Below, one piece after another: positions 42,345 through 50,625 of a stretch of DNA of 51,333 bases. Position 1 is the first letter of the stretch. Each line of letters starts with the position of its first letter. A model generated the notes under the pieces. The model was not told the DNA's origin. It worked only from the letters and a program-made list of their open reading frames with translations, and did not search any database. This stretch comes from Methanolobus sp. (lineage in GTDB: Archaea > Halobacteriota > Methanosarcinia > Methanosarcinales > Methanosarcinaceae): contig JAASSR010000005.1 in assembly GCA_021767785.1 (NCBI GenBank), positions 1-51,333 of the forward strand, written 5' to 3'. The translations under genes were made by a program, and so were the position numbers.

Positions 42345-43109
42345 ATGGATTACAGTTTTGATGGTACAGGCGGATACAGAATTCCCACAGGTATAGCCGG
42401 ACTTGATGTGCAGCTAGGAGGAGGAGTACCTCCCGGAGCTACGATTCTTATTCTTGCAGAACCCGGGGCGAATTCAGATATTTTCGCCCAGCAGTTCGTA
42501 TATGGTGGTCTTCTGAACAACGAGGATGTTTTTTATTTCACATCGGAGCATCCTGCGCAGGAGATCGTTGATGAGATGGAGGAAATGAAATGGGATGTTG
42601 AAAAGTATGTTGAGGGTGGCAGCCTTAAATTTATTGATGCTTATGTCCCCAGATTCTACAATGTACTTCCCAAAGAGTTTACAAACAACATTTCTGCCAA
42701 GGATTTCCTTAAGAAAGGCATAGATTCAATGGGTCTGCTTAAAGCTACAGTGACTCAGAAAAGAGAAAACAAGTATCGCGGTGTTGTGGATTCTATCTCA
42801 TATTTCCTGCGCGCCTATAATCTCAACAGTGTGGTCGATGTCATTGAAATGGTGTCGTCCATTGGCAAGGCCACAGGAGCTATTCACCTGATACTGATGA
42901 CAAGCGGAATGCATGACTCCATTACTGAAAATACTCTTCGCCATATATGTGACGGAGTTATAGAGTTCAGGATAAAAGAACGGGGTAGTGAGATCGAACG
43001 CAACATTATGATACGGAAGATGCGAGGAATGATTGTTCCTAACAGGACGATCTCTTATATGGTCACACAGAAGGGAATAGAGCTTGAGACCACTACTCGT
43101 GTTCTTTAA
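42345..43109 (+). CDS. RecA/KaiC/RAD55-like protein with degenerate Walker A
   Basis: A 254-residue single RecA-fold domain of the archaeal KaiC/RAD55-like family. The start IPTGIAGLDVQLGGGVPPG is standard, but the expected GEPGTGKT loop reads AEPGANSD (near residues 45-52), losing both the Lys and the following Thr/Ser. FTSEHPAQEIVDEME and the Walker-B-like VVDSISYFLR remain. It is therefore likely a non-hydrolysing partner or a signalling scaffold, in the manner of haloarchaeal RecA-fold regulators. It is followed by a terminator and then an unknown gene. Confidence 0.82.
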   Translation: MDYSFDGTGGYRIPTGIAGLDVQLGGGVPPGATILILAEPGANSDIFAQQFVYGGLLNNEDVFYFTSEHPAQEIVDEMEEMKWDVEKYVEGGSLKFIDAYVPRFYNVLPKEFTNNISAKDFLKKGIDSMGLLKATVTQKRENKYRGVVDSISYFLRAYNLNSVVDVIEMVSSIGKATGAIHLILMTSGMHDSITENTLRHICDGVIEFRIKERGSEIERNIMIRKMRGMIVPNRTISYMVTQKGIELETTTRVL

Positions 43110-43116
43110 TATGAAA

Positions 43117-43146
43117 TGTTATCTTTTGATAACACATGCTTTTTTA
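43117..43146 (+). terminator. Hairpin terminator after the KaiC-like gene
   Basis: TGTTATC-TTTT-GATAACA (43117-43134) is a perfect 7-bp hairpin followed by a T-run at 43140-43145. It lies 8 bases after the stop at 43109. Confidence 0.7.
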
Positions 43147-43208
43147 CCTTCATATTTTTATTCTCAGAAAGCTTTTTTAATTAATCGGCAAAAAGGATAA
43201 TGATCATA

Positions 43209-44426
43209 ATGAAACAGAACTTAGTGCGAATTTTGAGGGATATTTTCACATCATCAGGTTATGATGTGTCGGACTCTTTCAGGTATGACCTCGTTACTGA
43301 GAAAAACGGTGCAAAGACCTTCATCAGGCTATCATATAATCCGGATGTGGAAGATGTCAGGGACTTTGCAGGCCAGATCTCAGAAGGTAAAGGTCTCTAT
43401 ATCATGGCAGGAGAGGGAAGTGAGGAAATTCTCCGTCAGGCAAAGGCTTCAGGTCTTAATATCTGGAGTCGCGATGACATGGCTTTGAAAATTGGAAGGG
43501 CGGTGCTTGCAGATATGGAAGGTACGACTTCGGAACTTGATCTGCTTGAACCGACCATGGAAAAACCAGCAAAAAACAATGTAGATGAGGTTGCCAAGGA
43601 AGCTATAAATGCCATATTCGGAACAGGCTCTTCTCCTCATGTTGAGAAAAAGGTCTTTGAGGCTGAATTTACTTCAAAACCACCAAAAAAAGAACCTCAG
43701 GTGGAAAGGGTTACTGAAGTACAATATTACCGGCCGGGTAGTGTTTCTGAGGAAAGTTTCTCTGAAAGGTCATTCCCTTCAAATGATTCAGATGAACAGG
43801 AAGTACAGGAAGAACCTCCTGTTGAAGCATCTGTATCATCATCACAGGCTCGGTCAGGAACTCCGATTGTTATGAATCTTCATTCTTCTCCTGTGAAAGT
43901 TTCTCTGGAAAACGCATTCTCCATAGCTGCAGTTCACGTTTCCGGAGCCAGTGATGCTATGTTGAAATTCGTACCTTTCTGGAAGTATAGCTATTCTCTT
44001 GGTGTGGAGCACCGTTACCGCTCCAAGATAGTGGATATATCAGGCAATGGTTCAGGTTGTATGAACGCTCTTAACGGCAATATCGAGACAATGCATCTTG
44101 ATGCTGTTCAGAAAACCATTGAGGTTCCTGATGTGGAATATGATGTAAAGATGCCTGTTACTTCTGAAGAAGAAGCTAAACAAGAACTTCTTGATATGAT
44201 TATAGAAGAACATACGCGGGATATCCGGTTCGATGATACTCAGGGAGAAGCAATTATTTCCGAGCATAAAAGGTTTAAGCCGGCACCTTCAGATATTAAC
44301 CTGGAGATGGAACTTGCCTATGTTCCTGTATGGGATGTTAAGGGACTGAAAAACTCTGTTGAGATCAATGCCTATAACGGGGATGTTTTGAAAAACCCTG
44401 TAGATGATGATGTAGAGTTCGTATGA
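43209..44426 (+). CDS. Unknown protein: nuclease-like N-terminus, acidic linker, PepSY-like repeat C-terminus
   Basis: A 405-residue protein I do not recognise. Residues 1-100 resemble an archaeal restriction-endonuclease-like fold (SGYDVSDSFRYDLV, KTFIRLSYNP), with no certain active site. Residues about 115-220 are a low-complexity acidic and proline-rich linker. The C-terminus holds two similar blocks, FVPFWKYSYSLG...NALNG and YVPVWDVKGLK...NAYNGDVL, resembling PepSY-type beta-alpha repeats. No signal peptide, so probably cytoplasmic. ATG 43200 is also possible, but MKQNLVRILRDIF is the better start. Confidence 0.7.
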   Translation: MKQNLVRILRDIFTSSGYDVSDSFRYDLVTEKNGAKTFIRLSYNPDVEDVRDFAGQISEGKGLYIMAGEGSEEILRQAKASGLNIWSRDDMALKIGRAVLADMEGTTSELDLLEPTMEKPAKNNVDEVAKEAINAIFGTGSSPHVEKKVFEAEFTSKPPKKEPQVERVTEVQYYRPGSVSEESFSERSFPSNDSDEQEVQEEPPVEASVSSSQARSGTPIVMNLHSSPVKVSLENAFSIAAVHVSGASDAMLKFVPFWKYSYSLGVEHRYRSKIVDISGNGSGCMNALNGNIETMHLDAVQKTIEVPDVEYDVKMPVTSEEEAKQELLDMIIEEHTRDIRFDDTQGEAIISEHKRFKPAPSDINLEMELAYVPVWDVKGLKNSVEINAYNGDVLKNPVDDDVEFV

Positions 44427-44460
44427 CCTTGATGTTATCCATGTAAATCGCCAAAATCAG

Positions 44461-44528
44461 TTCGTATCAGTACGAATAATTTATATATCAAAAACACATA
44501 TAAGGGATTACCCGGTAGTCACCTTATA
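44461..44528 (+). promoter_or_regulatory. Promoter of the IscA-like gene with two palindromes
   Basis: TTCGTA-TCAG-TACGAA (44461-44476) is a perfect 6-bp palindrome directly upstream of a TATA box, TTTATATA (44480-44487), at the BRE position. A second structure, TATAAGG-GATTAC (44499-44511) pairing with GTAGTC-A-CCTTATA (44515-44528), makes 13 pairs with one G-T and one bulged A, around the expected start of transcription near 44510. They could be operators for a redox- or iron-responsive regulator, or a 5' RNA hairpin. Confidence 0.6.
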
Positions 44529-44559
44529 GTAATTTTAATCAAATAATGAGGAATCAATA

Positions 44560-44883
44560 ATGGTAGAAGTAACTGACAAAGCAGCAGCTGAGTTAAAATC
44601 ACTGCTTGAAGAACAGGAAAAACAGGATCATGCTCTTAGAATTTTCATTGCTGGTATGAGCTGCTGCGGTGTGCAGTATGGAATGTCACTGGAAAATGAT
44701 ATCAGCGAGGAACATGACCTTGTGGTTGAAGATAACGGTCTTAAGATCGTCATGAACAAGGATGATGCAGATGGTCTTGCCAATGCAACCATTGACTACG
44801 TGGATGGTCCTTCCGGAAAGGGCTTCATCATTGACAACCAGGCCGGTAGTGCCTGTGGTACATGTGGTGGCGGTTGTTCTTAA
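44560..44883 (+). CDS. HesB/IscA-like iron-sulfur biogenesis protein
   Basis: A 107-residue A-type carrier-like protein. VEVTDKAAAELKSLLEEQ begins the HesB fold. The first Cys site is GMSCCGVQYGMSL. The C-terminal CGTCGGGCS replaces the classical CGCG spacing by C-x2-C-x3-C. GSACGTCGGG suggests cluster or metal binding. A-type carriers pass Fe-S clusters to target enzymes. A strong palindromic promoter lies upstream, and a 55-base gap separates it from NAC. Confidence 0.88.
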   Translation: MVEVTDKAAAELKSLLEEQEKQDHALRIFIAGMSCCGVQYGMSLENDISEEHDLVVEDNGLKIVMNKDDADGLANATIDYVDGPSGKGFIIDNQAGSACGTCGGGCS

Positions 44884-44938
44884 GCAACTATTTAATAGTA
44901 GTAGGTCATTTGGCTAATTCATAATAACAGGTGATTAC

Positions 44939-45289
44939 ATGTTTCCGGGAATAGGTGGCAGGGGTATGAACCCTGCAAAAGTCAAACAGATGATGAAACA
45001 GATGGGTATCAGCATCACAGATGTCAATGATGTTGAGCAGGTGATTATAAGGACGGCAGACAAGGATATTGTTTTCAACGATGCCAATGTTTCTATAATG
45101 AATGCACAGGGTGTGGATACCTATCAGGTGGTCGGGACTCCGGAAGAAGTTGCCAGGGAATTAGAAATACCTGATGATGATATAAGACTGGTTGCAGAGC
45201 AGACAGGTGTTACCGAGGATCAGGCACGTGAGGCACTTAAAGATGCCAAAGGTGATCTGGCTGAGGCAATACTTGCACTCTCATCTTAA
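44939..45289 (+). CDS. nac: Nascent polypeptide-associated complex alpha-like protein
   Basis: A 116-residue archaeal [18 protein letters not shown] and the NAC beta-barrel ([23 protein letters not shown]) are followed by a UBA domain ([31 protein letters not shown]). It binds nascent chains at the ribosome exit. ACAGGTGATTAC precedes the ATG. Confidence 0.96.
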   Translation: MFPGIGGRGMNPAKVKQMMKQMGISITDVNDVEQVIIRTADKDIVFNDANVSIMNAQGVDTYQVVGTPEEVARELEIPDDDIRLVAEQTGVTEDQAREALKDAKGDLAEAILALSS

Positions 45290-45748
45290 ATCTTTTTAAA
45301 TCCTATCTTTTTCTTATTTTATTTTTGTAGAAATTCCTGTTATCAGCGGGTTTTGAGTAATAACCGCGGATAAACGCCGTTGCACACAGATAGTGATTCT
45401 TACCTGTGTATATCTGTGTTCCCTTTTAAAAATGTTTTTAGCAGGCATTTTACTCCCTGAAGATGTGCGTCTCTGGTTTATTATAATATCTTTGTTCTCT
45501 ATTTTGTTTCAAGACCACAATAGGTATATATTACTATCATGATTATACATGTTAATTGAAACCTTCCTGTTCAAGTTACAGGCTTTTTTCAAGAAGGTCC
45601 CTTTCATGTCCCGGGTTCCTGCTGGAACCTTTGTTTGTTCTTCAAAATGACATGATATGGTTGCCAAGAAAGATAGATCTGATCTATCTTGAGATATTTC
45701 AGTATAATCTGGAAAACTTCATGAATAACAATAGTAAATGGTGATGAC
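45290..45748 (+). promoter_or_regulatory. Upstream region of acs: promoter, terminator-like hairpin and palindrome
   Basis: No gene is seen in these 459 bases. GGTATATATTA near 45521-45531 is a TATA box, placing a start near 45550 and leaving a leader of about 200 bases. CCTGT-TCAAGTT-ACAGG followed by CTTTTTT (45566-45588) looks like a terminator, and an overlapping ACCTTC/GAAGGT pairing (45561-45566, 45593-45598) is an alternative. GGTTCC-TGCT-GGAACC (45614-45629) is a third hairpin. AAGATAGATC-T-GATCTATCTT (45670-45690) is a perfect palindrome 58 bases before the ATG. Together they suggest regulated or attenuated acs expression. Confidence 0.5.
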
Positions 45749-47638
45749 ATGTCTGAGAATTTTGATGTAAAACTGGATAGTAAAAGCTACCTTCCGGATA
45801 TTTCCGTGAAGGATGATTCCTGGATACAGGATTATGAAGCTGCATACAATGAGTTCCTGAAAGATCCTGATAAACACTGGGAGAATGTTGCCGAAGAACT
45901 TGAATGGTTCGAAAAATGGGACAAAGTAAGAGAATGGAACCATCCATATGCAAAGTGGTTTACCAATGCCAAAATGAATATAACCCATAATTGTCTGGAC
46001 AGGCACGTTTTCAATGGCAGGAAAAACAAAGTTGCTATGATATGGGTGGGTGATGATGGTAAGGAAGAGATTCTTACTTACCGCCAGCTTTACCGTGAAG
46101 TAATGAGGTTTGCTAATGGTCTCAAGTCACTTGGAGTAGAAAAAGGTGACAGGGTATGTATTTACATGCCTTTTGTTCCGGAACAGATCATAGCAATGCT
46201 GGCATGTGCCCGTATAGGTGCGGTTCATAGTGTTGTTTTCGGAGGGTTTGGAGCCAATGCACTGCATTCAAGGATAAAGGATGCACAGGCAAAGATCGTT
46301 GTTACTGCAGATGCGAGTCTCAGACGTGGAAAGCGCCTTGACCTTAAATCCATTGTGGACGATGCCGTGGTAAATGCTTCAAGTGTGGAAAAGATCGTTG
46401 TTCTCAGAAGAATGTCTCCTCAAATGGAACTCTTCTCTGAGATCGAGGTAGATTTCTACGAGATAATGGAAGATGTTGAGAAGGAATGTGAACCCGAGGT
46501 CATGGATTCAGAGGATCCGCTATTTATTCTCTATACAAGTGGGACCACAGGCCCTGCAAAAGGAATAGTTCATACCTGTGGTGGCTACATGGTGGGCACA
46601 TATTACACAACAAAGAATATGTTCGATCTGAAAGAAAGTGACGTTATGTGGTGTACTGCAGATCCCGGATGGATCACAGGTCACAGTTACATAGTCTACG
46701 GTCCCCTCTCAATGGGTGCAACGATCCTGATATCCGAAACAACACCTGATTATCCTGATCCAGGTGTCTGGTGGAGTATGATAGAGGAATTTGACGTAAC
46801 TATCTTCTACACTGCACCGACTGCTATTCGTATGTTCATGAGAATGGGTGAGGAATGGCCGGATAGGTATAATCTCAGCTCACTGCGCATACTTGGTTCG
46901 GTGGGGGAACCCCTCAACCCTGAAGCATTTGAGTGGTATTACAGGGTCATAGGCAAGGAAAAATGCCCGGTCCTTGATACCTGGTGGCAGACCGAGACAG
47001 GCATGCATATGCTGACAACAACTGTCGGAGAACCCATGAAACCGGGATTTGCGGGCAGACCTGTACCGGGTGTGATTGCCGATGTGGTGGATGAGAACGG
47101 AGACCCTGTTCCTGCAGGTACCGGTGGATTCCTTGTTATAAAAGAACCGTGGCCTTCCATGATGAGGACGGTTTACGGAAACGATGAGAAATATCGTCAA
47201 TACTGGAACACTATCGGGAACTATTACAAGGCCGGTGACCTTGCTGTGAAGGACGAGGATGGTTATATCATGATCCTGGGTCGATCGGATGATGTATTGA
47301 TAGTTGCAGGTCACAATATCGGAAGTGCTGAAGTTGAAAGTGCTCTTGTGTCCCATGAGTCTGTAGCAGAGGCGGCAGTTATAGGAAAACCGGATCCTCT
47401 AAAGGGAGATTCTATCAAGGCTTTCATCATACTGCGTTTAGGTTACAAACCCGGAGACAAGCTCAAAAAGGACCTGCTTTATCATATAAGGATGAATCTT
47501 GGTCCGATTGCCATGCCTTCAGAGGTGGAATTCGTGGAATCCCTCCCCAAAACACGCAGCGGTAAGATAATGAGGCGCCTGCTCAAGGCGCAGGAACTTG
47601 GTCAGGATCCGGGAGACATATCCACACTGGAGGATTGA
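45749..47638 (+). CDS. acs: Acetyl-CoA synthetase (AMP-forming)
   Basis: A 629-residue Acs. The N-terminal linker motif (WFEKWDKVREW), the P-loop YTSGTTGPAKGIVH, the WCTADPGWITGHSY and TWWQTETGMHM segments, GRSDDVLIVAGHNIGSAEVE and the acylation-regulated Lys at about residue 606 (KTRSGKIMRRL) are all present. It activates acetate with ATP and CoA. GGTGATG precedes the ATG. In a methylotrophic methanogen it would mainly assimilate acetate. Confidence 0.97.
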   Translation: MSENFDVKLDSKSYLPDISVKDDSWIQDYEAAYNEFLKDPDKHWENVAEELEWFEKWDKVREWNHPYAKWFTNAKMNITHNCLDRHVFNGRKNKVAMIWVGDDGKEEILTYRQLYREVMRFANGLKSLGVEKGDRVCIYMPFVPEQIIAMLACARIGAVHSVVFGGFGANALHSRIKDAQAKIVVTADASLRRGKRLDLKSIVDDAVVNASSVEKIVVLRRMSPQMELFSEIEVDFYEIMEDVEKECEPEVMDSEDPLFILYTSGTTGPAKGIVHTCGGYMVGTYYTTKNMFDLKESDVMWCTADPGWITGHSYIVYGPLSMGATILISETTPDYPDPGVWWSMIEEFDVTIFYTAPTAIRMFMRMGEEWPDRYNLSSLRILGSVGEPLNPEAFEWYYRVIGKEKCPVLDTWWQTETGMHMLTTTVGEPMKPGFAGRPVPGVIADVVDENGDPVPAGTGGFLVIKEPWPSMMRTVYGNDEKYRQYWNTIGNYYKAGDLAVKDEDGYIMILGRSDDVLIVAGHNIGSAEVESALVSHESVAEAAVIGKPDPLKGDSIKAFIILRLGYKPGDKLKKDLLYHIRMNLGPIAMPSEVEFVESLPKTRSGKIMRRLLKAQELGQDPGDISTLED

Positions 47639-47707
47639 TCTCTTCCTTTTATTTAAAAATAGTAACAGTTATGAATTATTCTTTACTATTACTTACAAGT
47701 GATTATC

Positions 47708-48499
47708 ATGATAGACTTTTTTGATCTTTATCTTTCGGAAGACTGCCCTTACGGTGATGAGACCACGGAATTTCTTTGTATAGAAGGAAATGGAAAACTT
47801 CGGATAAAATCAAGGGAACATGGTGTGGCTGCCTGTATGGATGACCTTGCGGCATTCTACAGGAAAAAAGGTCTTGAAGTGGTTGGCATGGTTGAAAACG
47901 GGGAGGAGTTCAATCCTCATGATGTTATATTTGAAGCTCAGGGGGATCTCCCCACTCTCTTTAAATTATGGCGTATCTCACAGACCTTCCTCTCAATGGT
48001 ATGTTCCATTGCATCAAAAACCCGTTTTGCCGTTGAGCTGGCAAGAAGATCCAATCCTGACATAATGATAGCTACAAGTCGTAAGACTCATCCGGGATTT
48101 CGTAAATATGAACTCAAGGCTGTAAAAACAGGAGGCGGAGATCATCATAGAAATTCTTTAAGTGATTCGATACTTGTTACCCAGAATCATCTGGATGTTA
48201 TGGAAAAACAGGTAAAGCTCAAAGCCATGCGCAAGATAGAGATCGAACCCCGTACCAGAGAAGAGGCACTTGAATCCGCTCCGATGGCCGACATGCTCCT
48301 TCTGGATCATTACAGTCCTGAAGAGCTGGAAACGTTTGTGCCGCAATTGCGTGAAATAAATCCTCATCTGGAGATTGCTGTGGGTGGTATAGATCTCAAT
48401 ATGATATCCGAATATTCAAAACATGTGGATATTATCGTCACAACCGCTCCATATTATGCCAAACCTCTTGACCTTACTACGCGGATTAAGAGGATGTGA
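47708..48499 (+). CDS. ModD/NadC-like phosphoribosyltransferase-family protein
   Basis: A 263-residue protein of the NadC fold as found in ModD: LYLSEDCPYGDETT, VIFEAQGDLPTLFKLWRISQ, SKTRFAVELARRSNPD, THPGFRKYELKAVKTGGGDHHR and GGIDLNMISEYSKHVDII. The TGGGDHHR motif is the quinolinate/phosphate site of NadC, and the segment after it contains the RNSLSD stretch. ModD is usually beside molybdate transporters; none is in this window. ATG 47708 follows GTGATT. The real substrate is unclear. Confidence 0.85.
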   Translation: MIDFFDLYLSEDCPYGDETTEFLCIEGNGKLRIKSREHGVAACMDDLAAFYRKKGLEVVGMVENGEEFNPHDVIFEAQGDLPTLFKLWRISQTFLSMVCSIASKTRFAVELARRSNPDIMIATSRKTHPGFRKYELKAVKTGGGDHHRNSLSDSILVTQNHLDVMEKQVKLKAMRKIEIEPRTREEALESAPMADMLLLDHYSPEELETFVPQLREINPHLEIAVGGIDLNMISEYSKHVDIIVTTAPYYAKPLDLTTRIKRM

Positions 48500-48522
48500 A
48501 TATATTAAGTAAGCGAAAAGTG

Positions 48523-48705
48523 TTTATATCAATACCAACATGGTTGTGTATGCATTGCGCATGACCGATTTGGAGAGGTCAGTGATTCCGGGGGTTTGAA
48601 ATATAGTGATTATGTTTCCGGTCAGAAAGTAAACAGTGTGAATTATTAAAATAATTAATTTATTAACTACAAATATTGAATATATATGAATATAGAGGTG
48701 TTTAT
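48523..48705 (+). promoter_or_regulatory. Promoter and long leader of the thioredoxin gene
   Basis: TTTATATC at 48523-48530 is a TATA-like box. It implies a transcript start near 48550 and a leader of about 155 bases before the ATG at 48706, with a TGACC/GGTCA pairing (48563-48567 and 48578-48582) inside. GAGGTG precedes the ATG. Confidence 0.4.
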
Positions 48706-48975
48706 ATGAGCAAACCCGAACTTTTAGATTTCAGTGCAACCTGGTGTGGCCCCTGTAAGATGCAGAAACCCCATCTTGAAAAAGTGGAAGCAGAACTTGG
48801 CGATCAGGTTGATGTAAAAGAAATAGACGTAGATAATAATCAGAGTCTTGCGGCTCAATATGGTATACAGGCTGTTCCAACCCTGATAATTGTCAAGGAT
48901 GGGCAGATGGTAAAGCGCTTTACAGGGCTTACAACATCAGGCATTCTTATTGAAGAACTCAAAAAGGTGCTCTGA
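48706..48975 (+). CDS. trx: Thioredoxin family protein
   Basis: An 89-residue thioredoxin with the redox motif TWCGPCK near residues 14-20, the cis-Pro segment AVPTLIIVKDG and a terminal helix (TSGILIEELKKVL). Relatives in archaea of this short size are normal. Starting at ATG 48706 (MSKPELLDFSATW) it has GAGGTG upstream; the longer frame from 48676 has no SD. It reduces protein disulfides in the cytoplasm. Confidence 0.93.
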   Translation: MSKPELLDFSATWCGPCKMQKPHLEKVEAELGDQVDVKEIDVDNNQSLAAQYGIQAVPTLIIVKDGQMVKRFTGLTTSGILIEELKKVL

Positions 48976-49059
48976 GCACCTGTCTTTATTTTTATTGCTC
49001 GTTATTTTTGAAAAAACGTAAATAGATTAAGGTCGTTCCAGTTTCGAGGGTTACAGCAA

Positions 49060-50073
49060 TTGCAGGAACTGGTTGATCTCGGAGTGATGATTTTCAGGGA
49101 GAAGAACTCCCGTGGTTCTTTCAAGCCACATATTTCTGTGAAGTTCAGGTCAGCTGAAGGAAAACTTGTCACATTTTCTGTAGATACCACGCGAACACCT
49201 GCGAAATATCAACAACCTGATGCTTATCTTATCACACATGCTCATTCCGACCATCATGGTAAGTCTGCCATGCTGTCTGAGAGCGCTGTATGTTCAGAGA
49301 AGACCGCACTTGCACTTGAGATACGTCATGATCGCAAATATGCCGGAAGGACATTCAAGGTCGGTGAGACCATAGACATCAAGGGTGTCAAAGTACGGAC
49401 ATTCCCTAATTTTCACACAGTTGGTTCTACCTCTTTTATGTGGGAGAACGAACTTGGTACAAAGATACTTGTGACAGGTGATGTCAAGGATGCTTCAATG
49501 CTCCCCGAGTGTGATGTACTTATTACCGAAGCGAATTATGGTGATCCGGGAGATGCGACCTGCTATTTTGATGACGATCTAAGCGGATTTGAATGTGCTT
49601 TCAGGGACGATCCTTCAATTGCTTTTGGAGCATATGCTTTTGGAAAAGCACAGAGGGCAGTGGAACTGTTAAGGGGTTTCGGTTATGATGGGATAATTGA
49701 GATGGACGAACAATCCCTGTCCCTTACGCGTACTTTGCTTGAAGATGCCGGAGAACTAACACACCTTGGCGGATCCTGTGGCGATTGTATAAGTGTGGTT
49801 CCTCCCTGGGATCTTGATAAGCTTCCTGATCATATTTCCAAGTATGTAATGACAGGACGTAGTGATTATCGGTATCCTGCCATCCAGATAAGTGACCATC
49901 TGGATGCCCGGGGTCTTGAGTCAATGGTAAAGGATATAGCCCCTGAGATCACAGTTGTGTACCATCCAAAAGGACATCGCCCGGCAAGATTTGCAAAACA
50001 TCTCGGAGCTATAGGTTTTAATGCTCTCTCGATTGACAAGATAAGTAACGTATTGAGCAATGAATTCGTCTGA
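49060..50073 (+). CDS. MBL-fold metallohydrolase of the exonuclease-like type
   Basis: A 337-residue metallo-beta-lactamase fold protein. The metal motif is THAHSDHHG near 59-67, with later NFHTVGST, TGDVKDASML and a terminal VYHPKGHR. TVGSTSF and FGAYAFGKAQRAVELL resemble the SNM1/Artemis-like and archaeal exonuclease subgroup. Several Cys residues (GGSCGDCIS) are notable. The start is a TTG preceded by GGGTT. The substrate, RNA or DNA, is unknown. Confidence 0.82.
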   Translation: MQELVDLGVMIFREKNSRGSFKPHISVKFRSAEGKLVTFSVDTTRTPAKYQQPDAYLITHAHSDHHGKSAMLSESAVCSEKTALALEIRHDRKYAGRTFKVGETIDIKGVKVRTFPNFHTVGSTSFMWENELGTKILVTGDVKDASMLPECDVLITEANYGDPGDATCYFDDDLSGFECAFRDDPSIAFGAYAFGKAQRAVELLRGFGYDGIIEMDEQSLSLTRTLLEDAGELTHLGGSCGDCISVVPPWDLDKLPDHISKYVMTGRSDYRYPAIQISDHLDARGLESMVKDIAPEITVVYHPKGHRPARFAKHLGAIGFNALSIDKISNVLSNEFV

Positions 50074-50159
50074 TAATCTCTCAGGCAGGATAAACATTTA
50101 TATAAGTATCTGTTTTTATAGTACCAAATCACCCAAGTTGTACCAGGAGATCAGATCAA

Positions 50160-50573
50160 TTGTCAAAATCATCCAAGAAAAAACAATCTGCAGCCAGGGC
50201 CAAAAAAGAATCCGGTGATGATGCAGAAGCAGCTCCTAAATCGTCCGGTACCGTTGCAACCAAATTTAAAGTCAGGACCCCGGAAGAAAAGAAACAGGCT
50301 CATGTGGAAGGTATCATCAAAACGGCAGTTGCGGCTATTATTGGTGTAATAGCGGGAGCATTGGCCTATCTTCAGCTTGGTGTTGGAGATGATCCTACTG
50401 TGAAATGGTATGCAATACTGACCATCATTGCAGCGCTGTCCTATTATGCCATGAGAGTTATATTCCCGGCTCTCAAGATCAAAACAAAGGAATTCGGATT
50501 TAAGGACTGGTTCTATGTTGAGTTCATAGTTATAGACTTCTGTCTTGTAACGTGGACACTGCTCCTTAATTGA
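50160..50573 (+). CDS. EMC6-like archaeal membrane protein
   Basis: A 137-residue protein with a basic Lys/Ala-rich cytoplasmic tail (residues 1-50) followed by three hydrophobic helices (about 56-74, 82-101, 117-136). The pattern fits archaeal EMC6-like proteins, relatives of an ER membrane insertase subunit; I infer this from topology and partial sequence memory only. TTG start with GGAGATCA upstream. The neighbour ABCE1 acts on ribosomes, so an insertase role near translation would make sense. Confidence 0.65.
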   Translation: MSKSSKKKQSAARAKKESGDDAEAAPKSSGTVATKFKVRTPEEKKQAHVEGIIKTAVAAIIGVIAGALAYLQLGVGDDPTVKWYAILTIIAALSYYAMRVIFPALKIKTKEFGFKDWFYVEFIVIDFCLVTWTLLLN

Positions 50574-50625
50574 TCTCCTCTTTTTCCATCTTATCCACTC
50601 ACTTTATAACTAACAGGGATTTTAC

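Noticed and set aside
48540-48599. 19-codon micro-frame starting ATG 48540 before thioredoxin
   Set aside because: The predicted transcript start from the TATA box at 48523 lies after this ATG, and there is no SD; conservation cannot be judged.
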